From contig NZ_JAUHJQ010000002.1 in assembly GCF_030412965.1 (NCBI RefSeq), positions 677,979 through 741,978 of the forward strand: a stretch of 64,000 nt of DNA, written 5' to 3'. Of the stretch, positions 40,294-48,987 are shown piece after piece. Position 1 is the first letter of the stretch. Each line of letters begins with the position of its first letter. The notes under the pieces were generated by a model. The model was not told the origin of the DNA and ran no database searches. It worked only from the letters and a program-made list of their open reading frames with translations. A program made the position numbers and the translations under genes. This DNA comes from Nocardioides oceani. Lineage in GTDB: Bacteria; Actinomycetota; Actinomycetes; Propionibacteriales; Nocardioidaceae.

Positions 40294-41081
40294 CCCAGAC
40301 CCAGACCGCCTCGCCGTCGGCGGGCTCCCAGCAGGCCGTCATCGAGGCCAAGGACCTGGTGGCCGGCTACCTGCCGGGCGTCAACATCCTCAACGGCTGC
40401 AGCCTGGTCGCCCACCCCGGCGAGATGATCGGCATCATCGGGCCGAACGGCGCCGGCAAGTCCACGCTGCTCAAGGCGATGTTCGGCCTGGTCAAGATCC
40501 ACTCCGGCAGCGTCACGCTGCACGGCGAGGACATCACCAACAACCGGGCCAACCGGCTGGTCCAGATGGGCGTCGGCTTCGTGCCGCAGACCAACAACGT
40601 GTTCCCGTCGCTGACCATCGAGGAGAACCTGCGGATGGGGCTGTTCCTGCGCCCCAAGAAGCTGCAGGAGCGGCTCGGTGCGATGTGGGACCTGTTCCCG
40701 ACGCTGCACGAGCGCCGCGACCGCAGCGCCGGTGCGCTCTCCGGTGGTGAGCGGCAGTCGCTCGCGATGGCCCGCGCGCTGATGATGGAGCCGAAGGTGC
40801 TCCTGCTCGACGAGCCCTCCGCCGGCCTCTCGCCGGTCCGTCAGGACGAGACGTTCATCCGCACGCGCCAGATCAACAAGACCGGTGTCTGCGTGGTCAT
40901 GGTCGAGCAGAACGCCCGCCGCTGCCTGCAGATCTGCGACCGCGGCTACGTCCTCGACCAGGGCCGGGACGCCTACACGGGCACCGGCCGCGAGCTGGCC
41001 AACGACCCCAAGGTGATCGAGCTGTACCTCGGCACGCTCGCCAAGGACGTCGACGAGCAGCGCCAGGGCGGCGAGGCCTGA
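40290..41081 (+). CDS. livF: Branched-chain amino acid ABC transporter ATP-binding protein
   Basis: A 263-residue second ATPase that pairs with LivG. Walker A GPNGAGKSTLLKAMFGL, Q-loop GVGFVPQTNNVFPSLT, signature LSGGERQSLAMARALM and Walker B LLLDEPSAGLSP. The switch residue is Gln-Asn (MVEQNARRCLQ) in place of His, which is normal for LivF. Last gene of the operon, followed by a strong terminator. Confidence 0.95.
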   Translation: MTQTQTASPSAGSQQAVIEAKDLVAGYLPGVNILNGCSLVAHPGEMIGIIGPNGAGKSTLLKAMFGLVKIHSGSVTLHGEDITNNRANRLVQMGVGFVPQTNNVFPSLTIEENLRMGLFLRPKKLQERLGAMWDLFPTLHERRDRSAGALSGGERQSLAMARALMMEPKVLLLDEPSAGLSPVRQDETFIRTRQINKTGVCVVMVEQNARRCLQICDRGYVLDQGRDAYTGTGRELANDPKVIELYLGTLAKDVDEQRQGGEA

Positions 41082-41122
41082 GGGCCACCGCCCGGCGGCG
41101 TACGCCGCCTGCTCGACGTCAC

Positions 41123-41154
41123 GAGCCGCCCACCCGGTCCCGGGTGGGCGGCTC
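41123..41154 (+). terminator. Stem-loop terminator of the liv operon
   Basis: A perfect 15-base inverted repeat (41123-41137 with 41140-41154; arm GAGCCGCCCACCCGG) lies 41 bases after livF. The tight two-base centre would open to a tetraloop or larger. Confidence 0.8.
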
Positions 41155-41225
41155 CGTCGTTCCCGCCCGTTCCGCACGGTCCCTCGCCGGGTGTCTCCGA
41201 CCGCCCGCCGCTCATGCAACGCGAC

Positions 41226-41273
41226 GTTCGCTGCTGTGTCGGCACGCTGCAACGTGCCGACAGAGCAGCGAAC
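41226..41273. repeat. Long stem-loop in the livF-livK gap
   Basis: A 21-base arm (41226-41246) pairs with 41253-41273 with one mismatch around the loop CTGCAA. It lies in the 370-base gap between the convergent livF and livK genes, which otherwise contains only the two terminators and unremarkable GC-rich DNA. It has no T-run and is more AT-rich and longer than the two terminators on either side. It could be a dispersed palindromic element or a small structured RNA. Confidence 0.65.
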
Positions 41274-41371
41274 CTGTCGTGACATGGGCCAGGGCCGACC
41301 GGGGAAGGCCGACCACGGGACCGGGTCCGGCCCAGGGGCGGGTGCCGTCGCGGGAGTCTCCGGACATGCAA

Positions 41372-41404
41372 CAGGGCCCCGGACCGAAGAGGTCCGGGGC
41401 CCTG
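41372..41404 (-). terminator. Stem-loop terminator of livK
   Basis: A perfect 14-base stem (41372-41385 with 41391-41404) and five-base loop GAAGA lie 48 bases beyond the livK stop on the minus strand. The symmetric stem could also act on transcripts from the liv operon. Confidence 0.8.
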
Positions 41405-41451
41405 CTGGTGGAGCGGGATCACCCGCCACCGATGACCGTGGGGTCAGGAGG

Positions 41452-42810
41452 TCACTTGGTGCCCTCGACGGTGGTGGAGAGGGTGTTCTTGTTGCCGGCG
41501 TCGTAGGTGTAGATGCCGACGAACGCGGAGGACGGGTCGTTCTCCTCGTCGATCGGACCGATGCCCGACGGGCCGGTGTAGCGGATCTCCGAGCCCTCCT
41601 CGAGCAGCGCGACGCAGTCGGCGAAGGAGGAGCACTCCTCGCCGTCCGAGGCGCCCGAGACGTCCGCGTAGTTCTTCTGGATGGTGACCGGGTCGGTCGC
41701 GCCGCCCTTGATCGCCGCGAGGGCGCCGAGGATCACGGCGTCGTAGGACTCGGCCGCGTAGGCGTAGTCGGTGAGCTCCTCACCGTTGACCTGCTGGTTC
41801 CACCCCTGGAGGAGGTCCTTGAAGTCGTCCGAGGCGTCGGCACCCGGGATGGTGCCCTGGGCGCCCTCCATCGTGCCCTCGGGGAAGTCCTCCGAGTAGT
41901 CGGCGGTGTTGCCGTCGGTCAGGTAGGTCTTGGACATGTCCCAGCCCTGCGAGACGAGCTCGGGCACGATCGCCTTGGTCTCGTCGAACGCGAGGATGAC
42001 GATCGCGTCGGGGTTGGTGGCCAGCGCCGCGCTCACGTCGGAGGAGAACGTCGTCTGGCCGGCCGGGAACTCGTTGCCGTCGCCCTTGCAGCCGTAGGTG
42101 CACTCGCCGCCGGAGCCCTCGAGGGTCTCCTGGACCGCGTTGCGCAGACCCGTGCCGTAGGTGTCGCTGAAGACGAGGAACGCGACGCGGGAGTAGCCGT
42201 CGCTCGAGATCAGCGTGCCGAGCGCGGAGCCCTGGATGCCGTCCGGCGGGGCGGTGCGGAAGTAGAAGTCCGAGTAGCCCGACAGGTCGACCGCGGTGTT
42301 CGCGGGGGAGACCTGGACGATCTTGGCGTCGGTGAAGGTGTCGACCACGTTCAGCGAGACGCTGGAGGACGCGGCGCCGACGACGAGCGAGGGCTTGGCG
42401 TTGACCAGCTTGTCGGCCGACGCCGTGCTCACGGCGAGGTCGGTGGTGTCACCGGAGTCGAGGACCTGGTGGCAGGCCTCGGCGCCGTTGACGCCGCCCG
42501 CGGCGTTGATCTCGGAGACGGCCAGGCCGACGCCCGCGATCTCCGGCGGGCCGAGGTAGGCCAGGTTGCCGGTCAGGGGCAGGATGCCGCCGACCTTGTA
42601 GGTGTCGGCGCTCGACGTGCCGTTGCCGCACTTGTCGTTCGTGAACTCGCCCGAGGGCGCGCCGGAGGAGGACTCCGACGTCGACGCGCTGGGGGTGTCG
42701 TTGGCTGCGGGCTCGTTCTCGTCCTCGGAGCCGCAGGCAGCCAGGGCGAGGGACAGCACGGCGGTGCCGGCCATCAGCTTCACCCAGGACGCGGTGGTGG
42801 TTCGATTCAC
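41452..42810 (-). CDS. livK: Branched-chain amino acid ABC transporter substrate-binding lipoprotein
   Basis: A 452-residue periplasmic-binding-type lipoprotein (type 1 fold). Lipobox ALAAC gives lipidated Cys26, then a Ser/Thr/Glu-rich linker. The binding domain starts TYKVGGILPLTGNLAYLGPP and shows VNGAEACHQVLDSGDTTDLA and VAFLVFSDTYGTGL. The start is GTG 42810 with AGAAAGG upstream; the frame continues further 5' without a better signal. It is convergent to livHMGF and has its own promoter. Several cysteine pairs (for example GGECTYGCKGD) suggest disulfides. Confidence 0.94.
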   Translation of the reverse strand: MNRTTTASWVKLMAGTAVLSLALAACGSEDENEPAANDTPSASTSESSSGAPSGEFTNDKCGNGTSSADTYKVGGILPLTGNLAYLGPPEIAGVGLAVSEINAAGGVNGAEACHQVLDSGDTTDLAVSTASADKLVNAKPSLVVGAASSSVSLNVVDTFTDAKIVQVSPANTAVDLSGYSDFYFRTAPPDGIQGSALGTLISSDGYSRVAFLVFSDTYGTGLRNAVQETLEGSGGECTYGCKGDGNEFPAGQTTFSSDVSAALATNPDAIVILAFDETKAIVPELVSQGWDMSKTYLTDGNTADYSEDFPEGTMEGAQGTIPGADASDDFKDLLQGWNQQVNGEELTDYAYAAESYDAVILGALAAIKGGATDPVTIQKNYADVSGASDGEECSSFADCVALLEEGSEIRYTGPSGIGPIDEENDPSSAFVGIYTYDAGNKNTLSTTVEGTK

Positions 42811-42996
42811 GTGGTGAACCTTTCTGTCAGGTTGGTGCACTAACCGCAGGTTCCCGACCCCCGGGAGGCCGGTCATGGCTCGGTCACCGTAGGACCGGCC
42901 GCCGGGCGGTGTGTCGAACGGCACCCTCTCGTCACCAAACCGTTACGTCAACGACTCCGGGCGGCGCGCCCCGGGGGACGCACGTCACAGCCCCGG

Positions 42997-43023
42997 CCTC
43001 GCCGGACCGGTCCGGAGGCGAGG
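42997..43023 (-). terminator. Stem-loop downstream of the DUF554 gene
   Basis: CCTCGCC (42997-43003) pairs with GGCGAGG (43017-43023) around the self-complementary core CCGGACCGGTCCGG. It is 24 bases past the DUF554 stop on the minus strand. The rest of the 237-base gap up to livK holds the livK promoter region and nothing else I can identify. Confidence 0.5.
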
Positions 43024-43047
43024 GCGAGGGCGAGGGCGGGAGGGCGC

Positions 43048-43794
43048 TCAGCGGACGGCGACGACGAGCTGGACGAGCAGCGGTGCGACGACCAGGGCCG
43101 GCAGCAGGTCGGCAACGGGCACGTCGCGGACCCGCAGGAGGCGCAGGGCGACCCCGACGAGCAGGAGGCCGCCGGTCGCGGTGACCGCGGCGAGGTGGGC
43201 GTCGGGCAGCACGCCGCCCAGCGCGACGCCGACGAGCGTGAGCGAGCCCTGGACGACCACGACGGTGATCGAGGCGGCGAGCACGCCCCACCCGAAGGAC
43301 GCCGCGAACGCGATCGCGGCGAACCCGTCGAGCGCGGACTTCAAGAAGAGCTGGTCGGCGCCGTTGCCGAGGCCGTCCTCGAGCGAGCCGAGGATCGTGA
43401 GCGGACCGGTGCAGAAGATCAGCGAGGAGACGACGAAGCCCTCGACGAACCGCTGCCGCTCCACCGACCCGCGGTCGCCCGCCAGGGCGCGCTGCAGCCA
43501 GCCGCCGAGCGACTCGACCCGCTGCTCGAGCCGCAGCAGCGAGCCGGCGATGCCGCCGAGCAGGAGGGCGCCGAGCACGATGAGCATCGGGGCGCTGCCA
43601 CCGACCGCGTCGGACAGGTCGACGTCGAGCACGGCCATCGCCGACGTACCCGCGATGAGCAGGGTGACCAGGCCGAGGCCGTCGGTGACGACCTCGCGGG
43701 TCCGCACCGGCAGCCGGTTGCCGAGCAGCAGCCCGACGAGGCCGCCGGCGAGCACCGCGAGGACGTTGACCAGCGTTCCGACTCCGGGGACCAC
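43048..43794 (-). CDS. DUF554 membrane protein
   Basis: A 248-residue protein with about seven helices. The DUF554 signature is visible: GTLVNVLAVLAGGLVGLLLG at the start, VDLSDAVGGSAPMLIVLGAL, then RFVEGFVVSSLIFCTGPLTI and KSALDGFAAIAFAASFGWG. Members are often called putative membrane or transport proteins; no substrate is established. The GTG at 43794 starts the protein. Its promoter region is shared with the divergent acetyltransferase gene. Confidence 0.9.
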   Translation of the reverse strand: MVPGVGTLVNVLAVLAGGLVGLLLGNRLPVRTREVVTDGLGLVTLLIAGTSAMAVLDVDLSDAVGGSAPMLIVLGALLLGGIAGSLLRLEQRVESLGGWLQRALAGDRGSVERQRFVEGFVVSSLIFCTGPLTILGSLEDGLGNGADQLFLKSALDGFAAIAFAASFGWGVLAASITVVVVQGSLTLVGVALGGVLPDAHLAAVTATGGLLLVGVALRLLRVRDVPVADLLPALVVAPLLVQLVVAVR

Positions 43795-43932
43795 GGTTCT
43801 CCTGACACGAGTCTGACAAGACCGGCGCTGGGAGCGTAGTCTCGCCCGAGCAGGTCGGGTCCTCGGGGACCGGACGCCGACCGGTTGGTTCCGTCGTCGG
43901 TCCGCTCAGGGCTGGGGGAAGGCAGGGGCACC

Positions 43933-44499
43933 ATGCACCGCTCAGTGGTGACGTTGCGGTGCGCCGAGCTCACGGACGCGCCGATGCTGGCGGACCTGTG
44001 GGCCGACGCGCTGCGCCGGGCCGACCGGCACGACCAGGTCGCCGACGTCGAGCTGGTCGTCAAGGCCGCCGCGCAGTCGCCCGAGCAGCGCATCGTGGTG
44101 GCGGAGTACGACGGCAACCCCGCCGGCGCCGTCCTCCTGCGCGTCACGACGCTGAGCCCGTTGAACCTCGACCTCACCGTGCAGGCCCTCTCGCCGCACG
44201 TGCTGCCGAAGTACCGCCGCCACGGCGTGGGCCGGGCGCTCATGGAGGCGGCCGTGACGTTCGCGGAGGAGCAGGGCGTCGGCCACGTCGCGACGGCCGC
44301 GACCTCGGGCTCGCGGGACGCCAACCGGTTCATGGCCCGGCTCGGGCTGGGACCCCAGGCGGTGCTCCGCGTGGCCAGCACGCACGCGCTGCGCGCCCGG
44401 CTGACCGCGCTGCGCCCCGCGCACGAGCGCGGTGGCCGCCAGCTCACCCAGGTGCTGGCCGCCCGCCGCTCGCAGCGGCGCTCCCAGACCGCGGGCTAG
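43933..44499 (+). CDS. GNAT-family N-acetyltransferase
   Basis: A 188-residue acetyltransferase fold. The acetyl-CoA loop is PKYRRHGVGRALMEAAV (motif A, R-x-x-G-x-G/A), and the substrate half begins LRCAELTDAPMLADLWADAL. A basic tail (AARRSQRRSQTAG) follows. The ATG at 43933 has AGGGG seven bases upstream. The stop overlaps the stop of the convergent thioesterase gene. Substrate unknown. Confidence 0.88.
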   Translation: MHRSVVTLRCAELTDAPMLADLWADALRRADRHDQVADVELVVKAAAQSPEQRIVVAEYDGNPAGAVLLRVTTLSPLNLDLTVQALSPHVLPKYRRHGVGRALMEAAVTFAEEQGVGHVATAATSGSRDANRFMARLGLGPQAVLRVASTHALRARLTALRPAHERGGRQLTQVLAARRSQRRSQTAG

Positions 44500-44915
44500 A
44501 GCCCGACGCGCTCCTTGGGCACCAGGGCGCAGGTGATCCGCGAGGTGCACACGCGCTTGCCGCGCTCGTCGGTGATGACGATCTCGTAGGACGCCGACGT
44601 GCGGCCCAGGTGGATCGCGGTGGCGACGCCGGTGACGAGGCCGGAGGTCGCCGAGCGGTGGTGCGTCGCGTTGATGTCGACGCCGACGGGGACCCGGTCG
44701 GGGTAGGCGTGCAGGCCGGAGCCGATCGAGCCCAGGCTCTCGGCGAGCACGACGGAGGCGCCGCCGTGGAGCAGGCCGTACGGCTGGCCGTTGCCCTCGA
44801 CCGGCATCGTGGCCACCACGCGCTCGGCGGACAGCTCGAGCAGCTCGATGCCCATCTTCTCGTTCAGCGTGCCCATGCCGTGCGGCATCTGCGCCAGGTA
44901 CTCCTCGACGTCCAT
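44496..44915 (-). CDS. PaaI-type thioesterase (hotdog fold)
   Basis: A 139-residue single hotdog domain. The active-site region is YGLLHGGASVVLAESLGSIGS, with HG and the acidic residue of the alpha helix; VGVDINATHHRSATSG and RTSASYEIVITDERGKRVCTS complete the fold. The family hydrolyses acyl-CoA thioesters, often aromatic ones. Divergent from polA with a 54-base gap. Confidence 0.92.
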   Translation of the reverse strand: MDVEEYLAQMPHGMGTLNEKMGIELLELSAERVVATMPVEGNGQPYGLLHGGASVVLAESLGSIGSGLHAYPDRVPVGVDINATHHRSATSGLVTGVATAIHLGRTSASYEIVITDERGKRVCTSRITCALVPKERVGL

Positions 44916-44957
44916 GCGGGCATTCTTGCCGACCCCCGCGCTGTCGGTGACGGCGGA

Positions 44958-44969
44958 TAGAGTCGACGG
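44958..44969 (+). promoter_or_regulatory. -10 element of leaderless polA promoter
   Basis: TAGAGT at 44958-44963 ends six bases before the polA GTG. There is no ribosome-binding site between them. Confidence 0.6.
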
Positions 44970-47663
44970 GTGCCCGACGCTCCCACCTCGGCCGCGATCC
45001 CGCGCCTGCTCCTGCTCGACGGCCACTCCCTGGCCTACCGCGCGTTCTTCGCGCTGCCGGTCGAGAACTTCTCGACCACGACCGGTCAGCACACCAACGC
45101 CGTCTACGGCTTCACCTCGATGCTCATCAACGTGCTGCGCGACGAGCAGCCCACGCACCTCGCCGTCGCCTTCGACGTCTCGCGGCAGACCTTCCGCATG
45201 GAGGAGTACGCCGAGTACAAGGCCAAGCGGGCCAAGACGCCGTCGGAGTTCGGCAGCCAGCTGCCGCTCATCGAGGAGGTCCTCGACGCGCTGCGCATCC
45301 CGTTCCTGAAGAAGGACGGCTACGAGGCCGACGACATCATCGCCACGCTGACGACCCAGGCGCTCGCCGACGGGATGGAGGTGCTGATCCTCACCGGCGA
45401 CCGCGACTCCCTGCAGCTGGTGACCGACCGCTCCACGGTGCTCTACCCGATGCGCGGCGTCTCCGACCTCGCGCGGATGACGCCCGAGGCGGTCGAGGCG
45501 AAGTACGGCGTGCCCCCGCACCGCTACCCCGAGATCGCGGCGATCGTCGGGGAGACCTCCGACAACCTGCCCGGCGTGCCGGGCGTCGGCGTCGGGTTCG
45601 CAGCGAAGTGGATCAACACCTACGACGGGCTCGACAACGTCATCACCCACGCCGACAAGATCACCGGCAAGAAGGGCGAGGCGCTGCGCGCCCACCTCGG
45701 CGACGTCATCCGCAACCGCCGGCTCAACGCGCTCGTGCGCGACCTCGACCTCGACCTCGCCCCGGCGGACATGGCGATCCGGCCGTGGGACCGCCAGGAG
45801 GTGCACACCCTCTTCGACGGCCTGGAGTTCCGCGTCCTGCGCGACCGGCTCTTCGAGACGCTGAGCTCGGAGGAGGAGATCGACGACTCCGGGTTCGACG
45901 TCGCGATGAGCGTGCTCGGCGCCGGCGAGCTCGCGGGCTGGCTGGCCGAGCACGCCGCCGGTGGTGACCGCGTCGGCGTGCACGTCGCGGGCCGCTGGGG
46001 CGCCGGGACCGGCGACGTCGACGCGCTCGCGCTAGCCACGGTCGAGGGCGCGGCGGCGTACCTCACCGCCGAGACGATGGACCCCGCCGACGAGGAGGCG
46101 CTGCGCGCCTGGCTGGCCGACCCGGCGCGGCTCAAGGTGCTGCACGACGCCAAGGGCCCGATCCTGGCGCTCGACGCGTGGGGGATGCCGCTGGCCGGCC
46201 TGTCCCGGGACACCGCGTTGTCGGCGTACCTGGCCCGGCCCGACCAGCGCTCCTACGACCTCGCCGACCTCACCGTCCGCTACCTCAAGCGCGAGCTGCG
46301 CACCGGCGCGGCCGACGACGGCCAGCTCAGCCTCGACGGGCTGACCGACGAGGCGGCCGGCCAGGTCGAGATGCTCCACGCCCGCGCGGTCCTCGATCTC
46401 GCGGCGGCGCTCGACGAGGAGCTCGCCGACCGCGGCGGCACCCGCCTGCTCGAGGACATCGAGCTGCCGCTGGTCGACCTGCTGGCCGCCATGGAGCGCA
46501 CCGGCATCGCGGTCGACACCGAGCACCTCGAGGACCTCGAGCGCCACTTCGCCGGCGAGGTGAAGCTGGCGGCCGAGGACGCGTTCGCGGTCATCGGCAA
46601 GGAGATCAACCTCGGGTCGCCCAAGCAGCTGCAGGTGGTGCTCTTCGACGAGCTCGACATGCCGAAGACCAAGCGCACGAAGACCGGCTACACCACCGAC
46701 GCCGACGCGCTGCAGGCGCTCTACGTCAAGACCGAGCACCCGTTCCTGCTGCACCTGCTGCGGCACCGCGACGTCGCCCGGCTGCGCCAGACCATCGAGG
46801 GGCTGCTCAAGACGGTCGCGCCGGACGGCCGGATCCACACGACGTTCAACCAGACGATCGCCGCGACCGGCCGGCTCTCCAGCACCGACCCGAACCTGCA
46901 GAACATCCCGATCCGCACCGAGGAGGGGCGCCGGATCCGCGAGGCGTTCGTCGTCGGCCCCGGCCACGAGTCGCTGATGACGGCCGACTACAGCCAGGTC
47001 GAGATGCGGATCATGGCGCACCTGTCGGAGGACGCCCTGCTCATCGACGCGTTCCGCTCCGGCCACGACTTCCACTCCGTGACCGCCGCCCGGGTCTTCG
47101 ACGTGCCGGCCGAGGAGGTCGGCCCGGAGCAGCGCGCCAAGATCAAGGCGATGAACTACGGCCTGGCCTACGGGCTGTCGGCCTACGGCCTGGGCCAGCA
47201 GCTGACGATCGACCCGGCCGAGGCGCGGGTGCTGATGGATGAGTACTTCGAGACCTTCGGCGGCATCCGCGACTACCTCGGCGGCGTGGTCGACGAGGCG
47301 CGGCGCACCGGCTACACCGAGACCATCTACGGCCGCCGGCGCTACCTGCCCGACCTCACCAGCGACAACCGCCAGCGGCGGGAGATGGCCGAGCGGATGG
47401 CGCTCAACGCGCCGATCCAGGGCTCCGCGGCCGACCTGATCAAGATCGCGATGCTCAACGTCGACAAGGCGATCCGCGAGGCCGGCCTGGCGTCGCGGAT
47501 GCTGCTGCAGGTCCACGACGAGCTCGTGCTCGAGGTGGCGGCGGGGGAGCGCGAGGCGCTCGAGGAGCTGGTACGCCGCGAGATGGCCGGCGCCGCGGAC
47601 CTCGCCGTCCCCCTCGACGTCTCGGTCGGCACCGGCCGCAGCTGGCACGAGGCCGCGCACTAG
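44970..47663 (+). CDS. polA: DNA polymerase I
   Basis: An 897-residue repair and Okazaki-processing polymerase. The N-terminal 5'-nuclease (about 10-300) shows LLLLDGHSLAYRAFFALP, YEADDIIATL, LILTGDRDSLQLV and GVPGVGVGFAAKWI. The middle 3'-5' exonuclease-like domain lacks the DxE proofreading motif (VGVHVAGRWG stands there), so it should be inactive, as in other actinobacteria. Polymerase motifs: A TADYSQVEMRIMAHL (~672), B RAKIKAMNYGLAYGLSAYG (~723), C LLQVHDELVLEV (~848). The motif-B aromatic residue is Tyr (MNYG) where E. coli has Phe. Confidence 0.97.
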   Translation: MPDAPTSAAIPRLLLLDGHSLAYRAFFALPVENFSTTTGQHTNAVYGFTSMLINVLRDEQPTHLAVAFDVSRQTFRMEEYAEYKAKRAKTPSEFGSQLPLIEEVLDALRIPFLKKDGYEADDIIATLTTQALADGMEVLILTGDRDSLQLVTDRSTVLYPMRGVSDLARMTPEAVEAKYGVPPHRYPEIAAIVGETSDNLPGVPGVGVGFAAKWINTYDGLDNVITHADKITGKKGEALRAHLGDVIRNRRLNALVRDLDLDLAPADMAIRPWDRQEVHTLFDGLEFRVLRDRLFETLSSEEEIDDSGFDVAMSVLGAGELAGWLAEHAAGGDRVGVHVAGRWGAGTGDVDALALATVEGAAAYLTAETMDPADEEALRAWLADPARLKVLHDAKGPILALDAWGMPLAGLSRDTALSAYLARPDQRSYDLADLTVRYLKRELRTGAADDGQLSLDGLTDEAAGQVEMLHARAVLDLAAALDEELADRGGTRLLEDIELPLVDLLAAMERTGIAVDTEHLEDLERHFAGEVKLAAEDAFAVIGKEINLGSPKQLQVVLFDELDMPKTKRTKTGYTTDADALQALYVKTEHPFLLHLLRHRDVARLRQTIEGLLKTVAPDGRIHTTFNQTIAATGRLSSTDPNLQNIPIRTEEGRRIREAFVVGPGHESLMTADYSQVEMRIMAHLSEDALLIDAFRSGHDFHSVTAARVFDVPAEEVGPEQRAKIKAMNYGLAYGLSAYGLGQQLTIDPAEARVLMDEYFETFGGIRDYLGGVVDEARRTGYTETIYGRRRYLPDLTSDNRQRREMAERMALNAPIQGSAADLIKIAMLNVDKAIREAGLASRMLLQVHDELVLEVAAGEREALEELVRREMAGAADLAVPLDVSVGTGRSWHEAAH

Positions 47664-47682
47664 CCGGACGAGCGGGGTCCGC

Positions 47683-48930
47683 TCAGGCGGTCGCGTCGGC
47701 CGGTTCGCGGTCGAGGGCGGCCGGTCGGCCGACCAGCGCGACGGTGACGAGCACGAGGAACAGGGCCGCGTCGAGGCCGAGCACGAGGGCGACCAGACCC
47801 TCGACCGAGTGCACGAACGGCGCGCTGCACAGGAGTGCGACCAGGGTCACCCAGATCGCCAGGATGGTGCGCCACTGCTGGCGGGCGAGCGCGGAGTAGA
47901 GCAGCAGCTGCACCATCGAGAGCAGGGTGCCGACCAGCGCGAAGAGCCACAGCAGGTCCTTGACCTCCTCGAAGTCCGAGCCGCCCACGAAGACGAGCGC
48001 GAGGTCGGGGAGCAGCAGCGTGCCGCCCATCCCGCACAGGCCCAGGCCCAGTGCGACCAGGAGCGCCTTGACCAGCGTGCTGCTGTCCGCGCCCCGGGTC
48101 GCCATCGACGGGAAGGCGATGACCGAGACGAACTGGGGGAGGAAGAGGATCGCCTTGACCAGGATCAGGCCGCCGGCGTAGAGGCCGGCGGTGTGGTCGT
48201 CGAGCACCGCGCGGGCCAGCAGGATGTCGGCGTTGGAGAGCGCGAAGAAGGCCAGCAGCGCCTGGCTGCTGCCCGCGACCTCGCGCATCAGCCCACCGGC
48301 GGACACGTCCGCGGAGGCGGCGGGCGGACGCTCGCGGCGGAGGGCGACGTACCCGATGAGCACCGGGAGCCACGCGCCGATCGCGACGCCGAGGACGGCG
48401 GCGAACTCGGTGCGCCACACCAGCAGGAAACCGACGCCGGCCACCACGCGGCCGACGCCCTGGGCGAGGTAGATGAGCGCGAGCGGCCCCCAGCGGCGCT
48501 CGCCCTGCAGCACACCGGCCTGGCCGCCCATCACGGTGAGCGGGGCGGCGGTGATCGCCACGAGCAGCGCGGTCGGGATGCTGTCGAGGCGCAGCACCGC
48601 GTCGAGGACCGGCGCGAGCGCGACCAGCACGAGCGCGAGCACGGCGGCGCTGCGGTAGGACACCGTGAGCACGACGCGCTCGACGGCCGCGGCGGACTCC
48701 GGCGACGCCGAGATCCGGCGCGCCCCGGTCGCCTGCAGTCCGAGGGAGAGCACGTTGACCACGAGCAGGACGCCCATGATCGCGGAGAAGGCACCGAAGT
48801 CGCTGGGGCCGACGAGGTGCGCGACGAGCACGGTGTAGCCGTACGTCGCGACGTTCATGACGGCCATGGCGACGGCGATCGCGGCGCCGCTCCTCAGCAG
48901 CGCCCGGAAGCCGCCGGAGGTCTCTGACAC
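47683..48930 (-). CDS. Polysaccharide flippase-like membrane protein (MOP/Wzx type)
   Basis: A 415-residue protein with about twelve helices. The N-terminal pattern TYGYTVLVAHLVGPSDFGAFSA resembles the oligosaccharide-flippase (PST/Wzx) branch of the MOP superfamily, as do QALLAFFALSNADILLAR and GLYAGGLILVKAILFLP. Such proteins move lipid-linked sugars across the membrane. GTG 48930 is seven bases behind TAGGCT (48943-48938, minus strand), so it is leaderless. It is divergent from the next membrane-protein gene. It opens the envelope-glycan block and may flip a product of the genes downstream; that is inference. Confidence 0.85.
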   Translation of the reverse strand: MSETSGGFRALLRSGAAIAVAMAVMNVATYGYTVLVAHLVGPSDFGAFSAIMGVLLVVNVLSLGLQATGARRISASPESAAAVERVVLTVSYRSAAVLALVLVALAPVLDAVLRLDSIPTALLVAITAAPLTVMGGQAGVLQGERRWGPLALIYLAQGVGRVVAGVGFLLVWRTEFAAVLGVAIGAWLPVLIGYVALRRERPPAASADVSAGGLMREVAGSSQALLAFFALSNADILLARAVLDDHTAGLYAGGLILVKAILFLPQFVSVIAFPSMATRGADSSTLVKALLVALGLGLCGMGGTLLLPDLALVFVGGSDFEEVKDLLWLFALVGTLLSMVQLLLYSALARQQWRTILAIWVTLVALLCSAPFVHSVEGLVALVLGLDAALFLVLVTVALVGRPAALDREPADATA

Positions 48931-48987
48931 GCGGGGAAGCCTAAGGGGCGGCCCGCCGGGATCGTCGGGGGATGGTTGGATCGCCGC

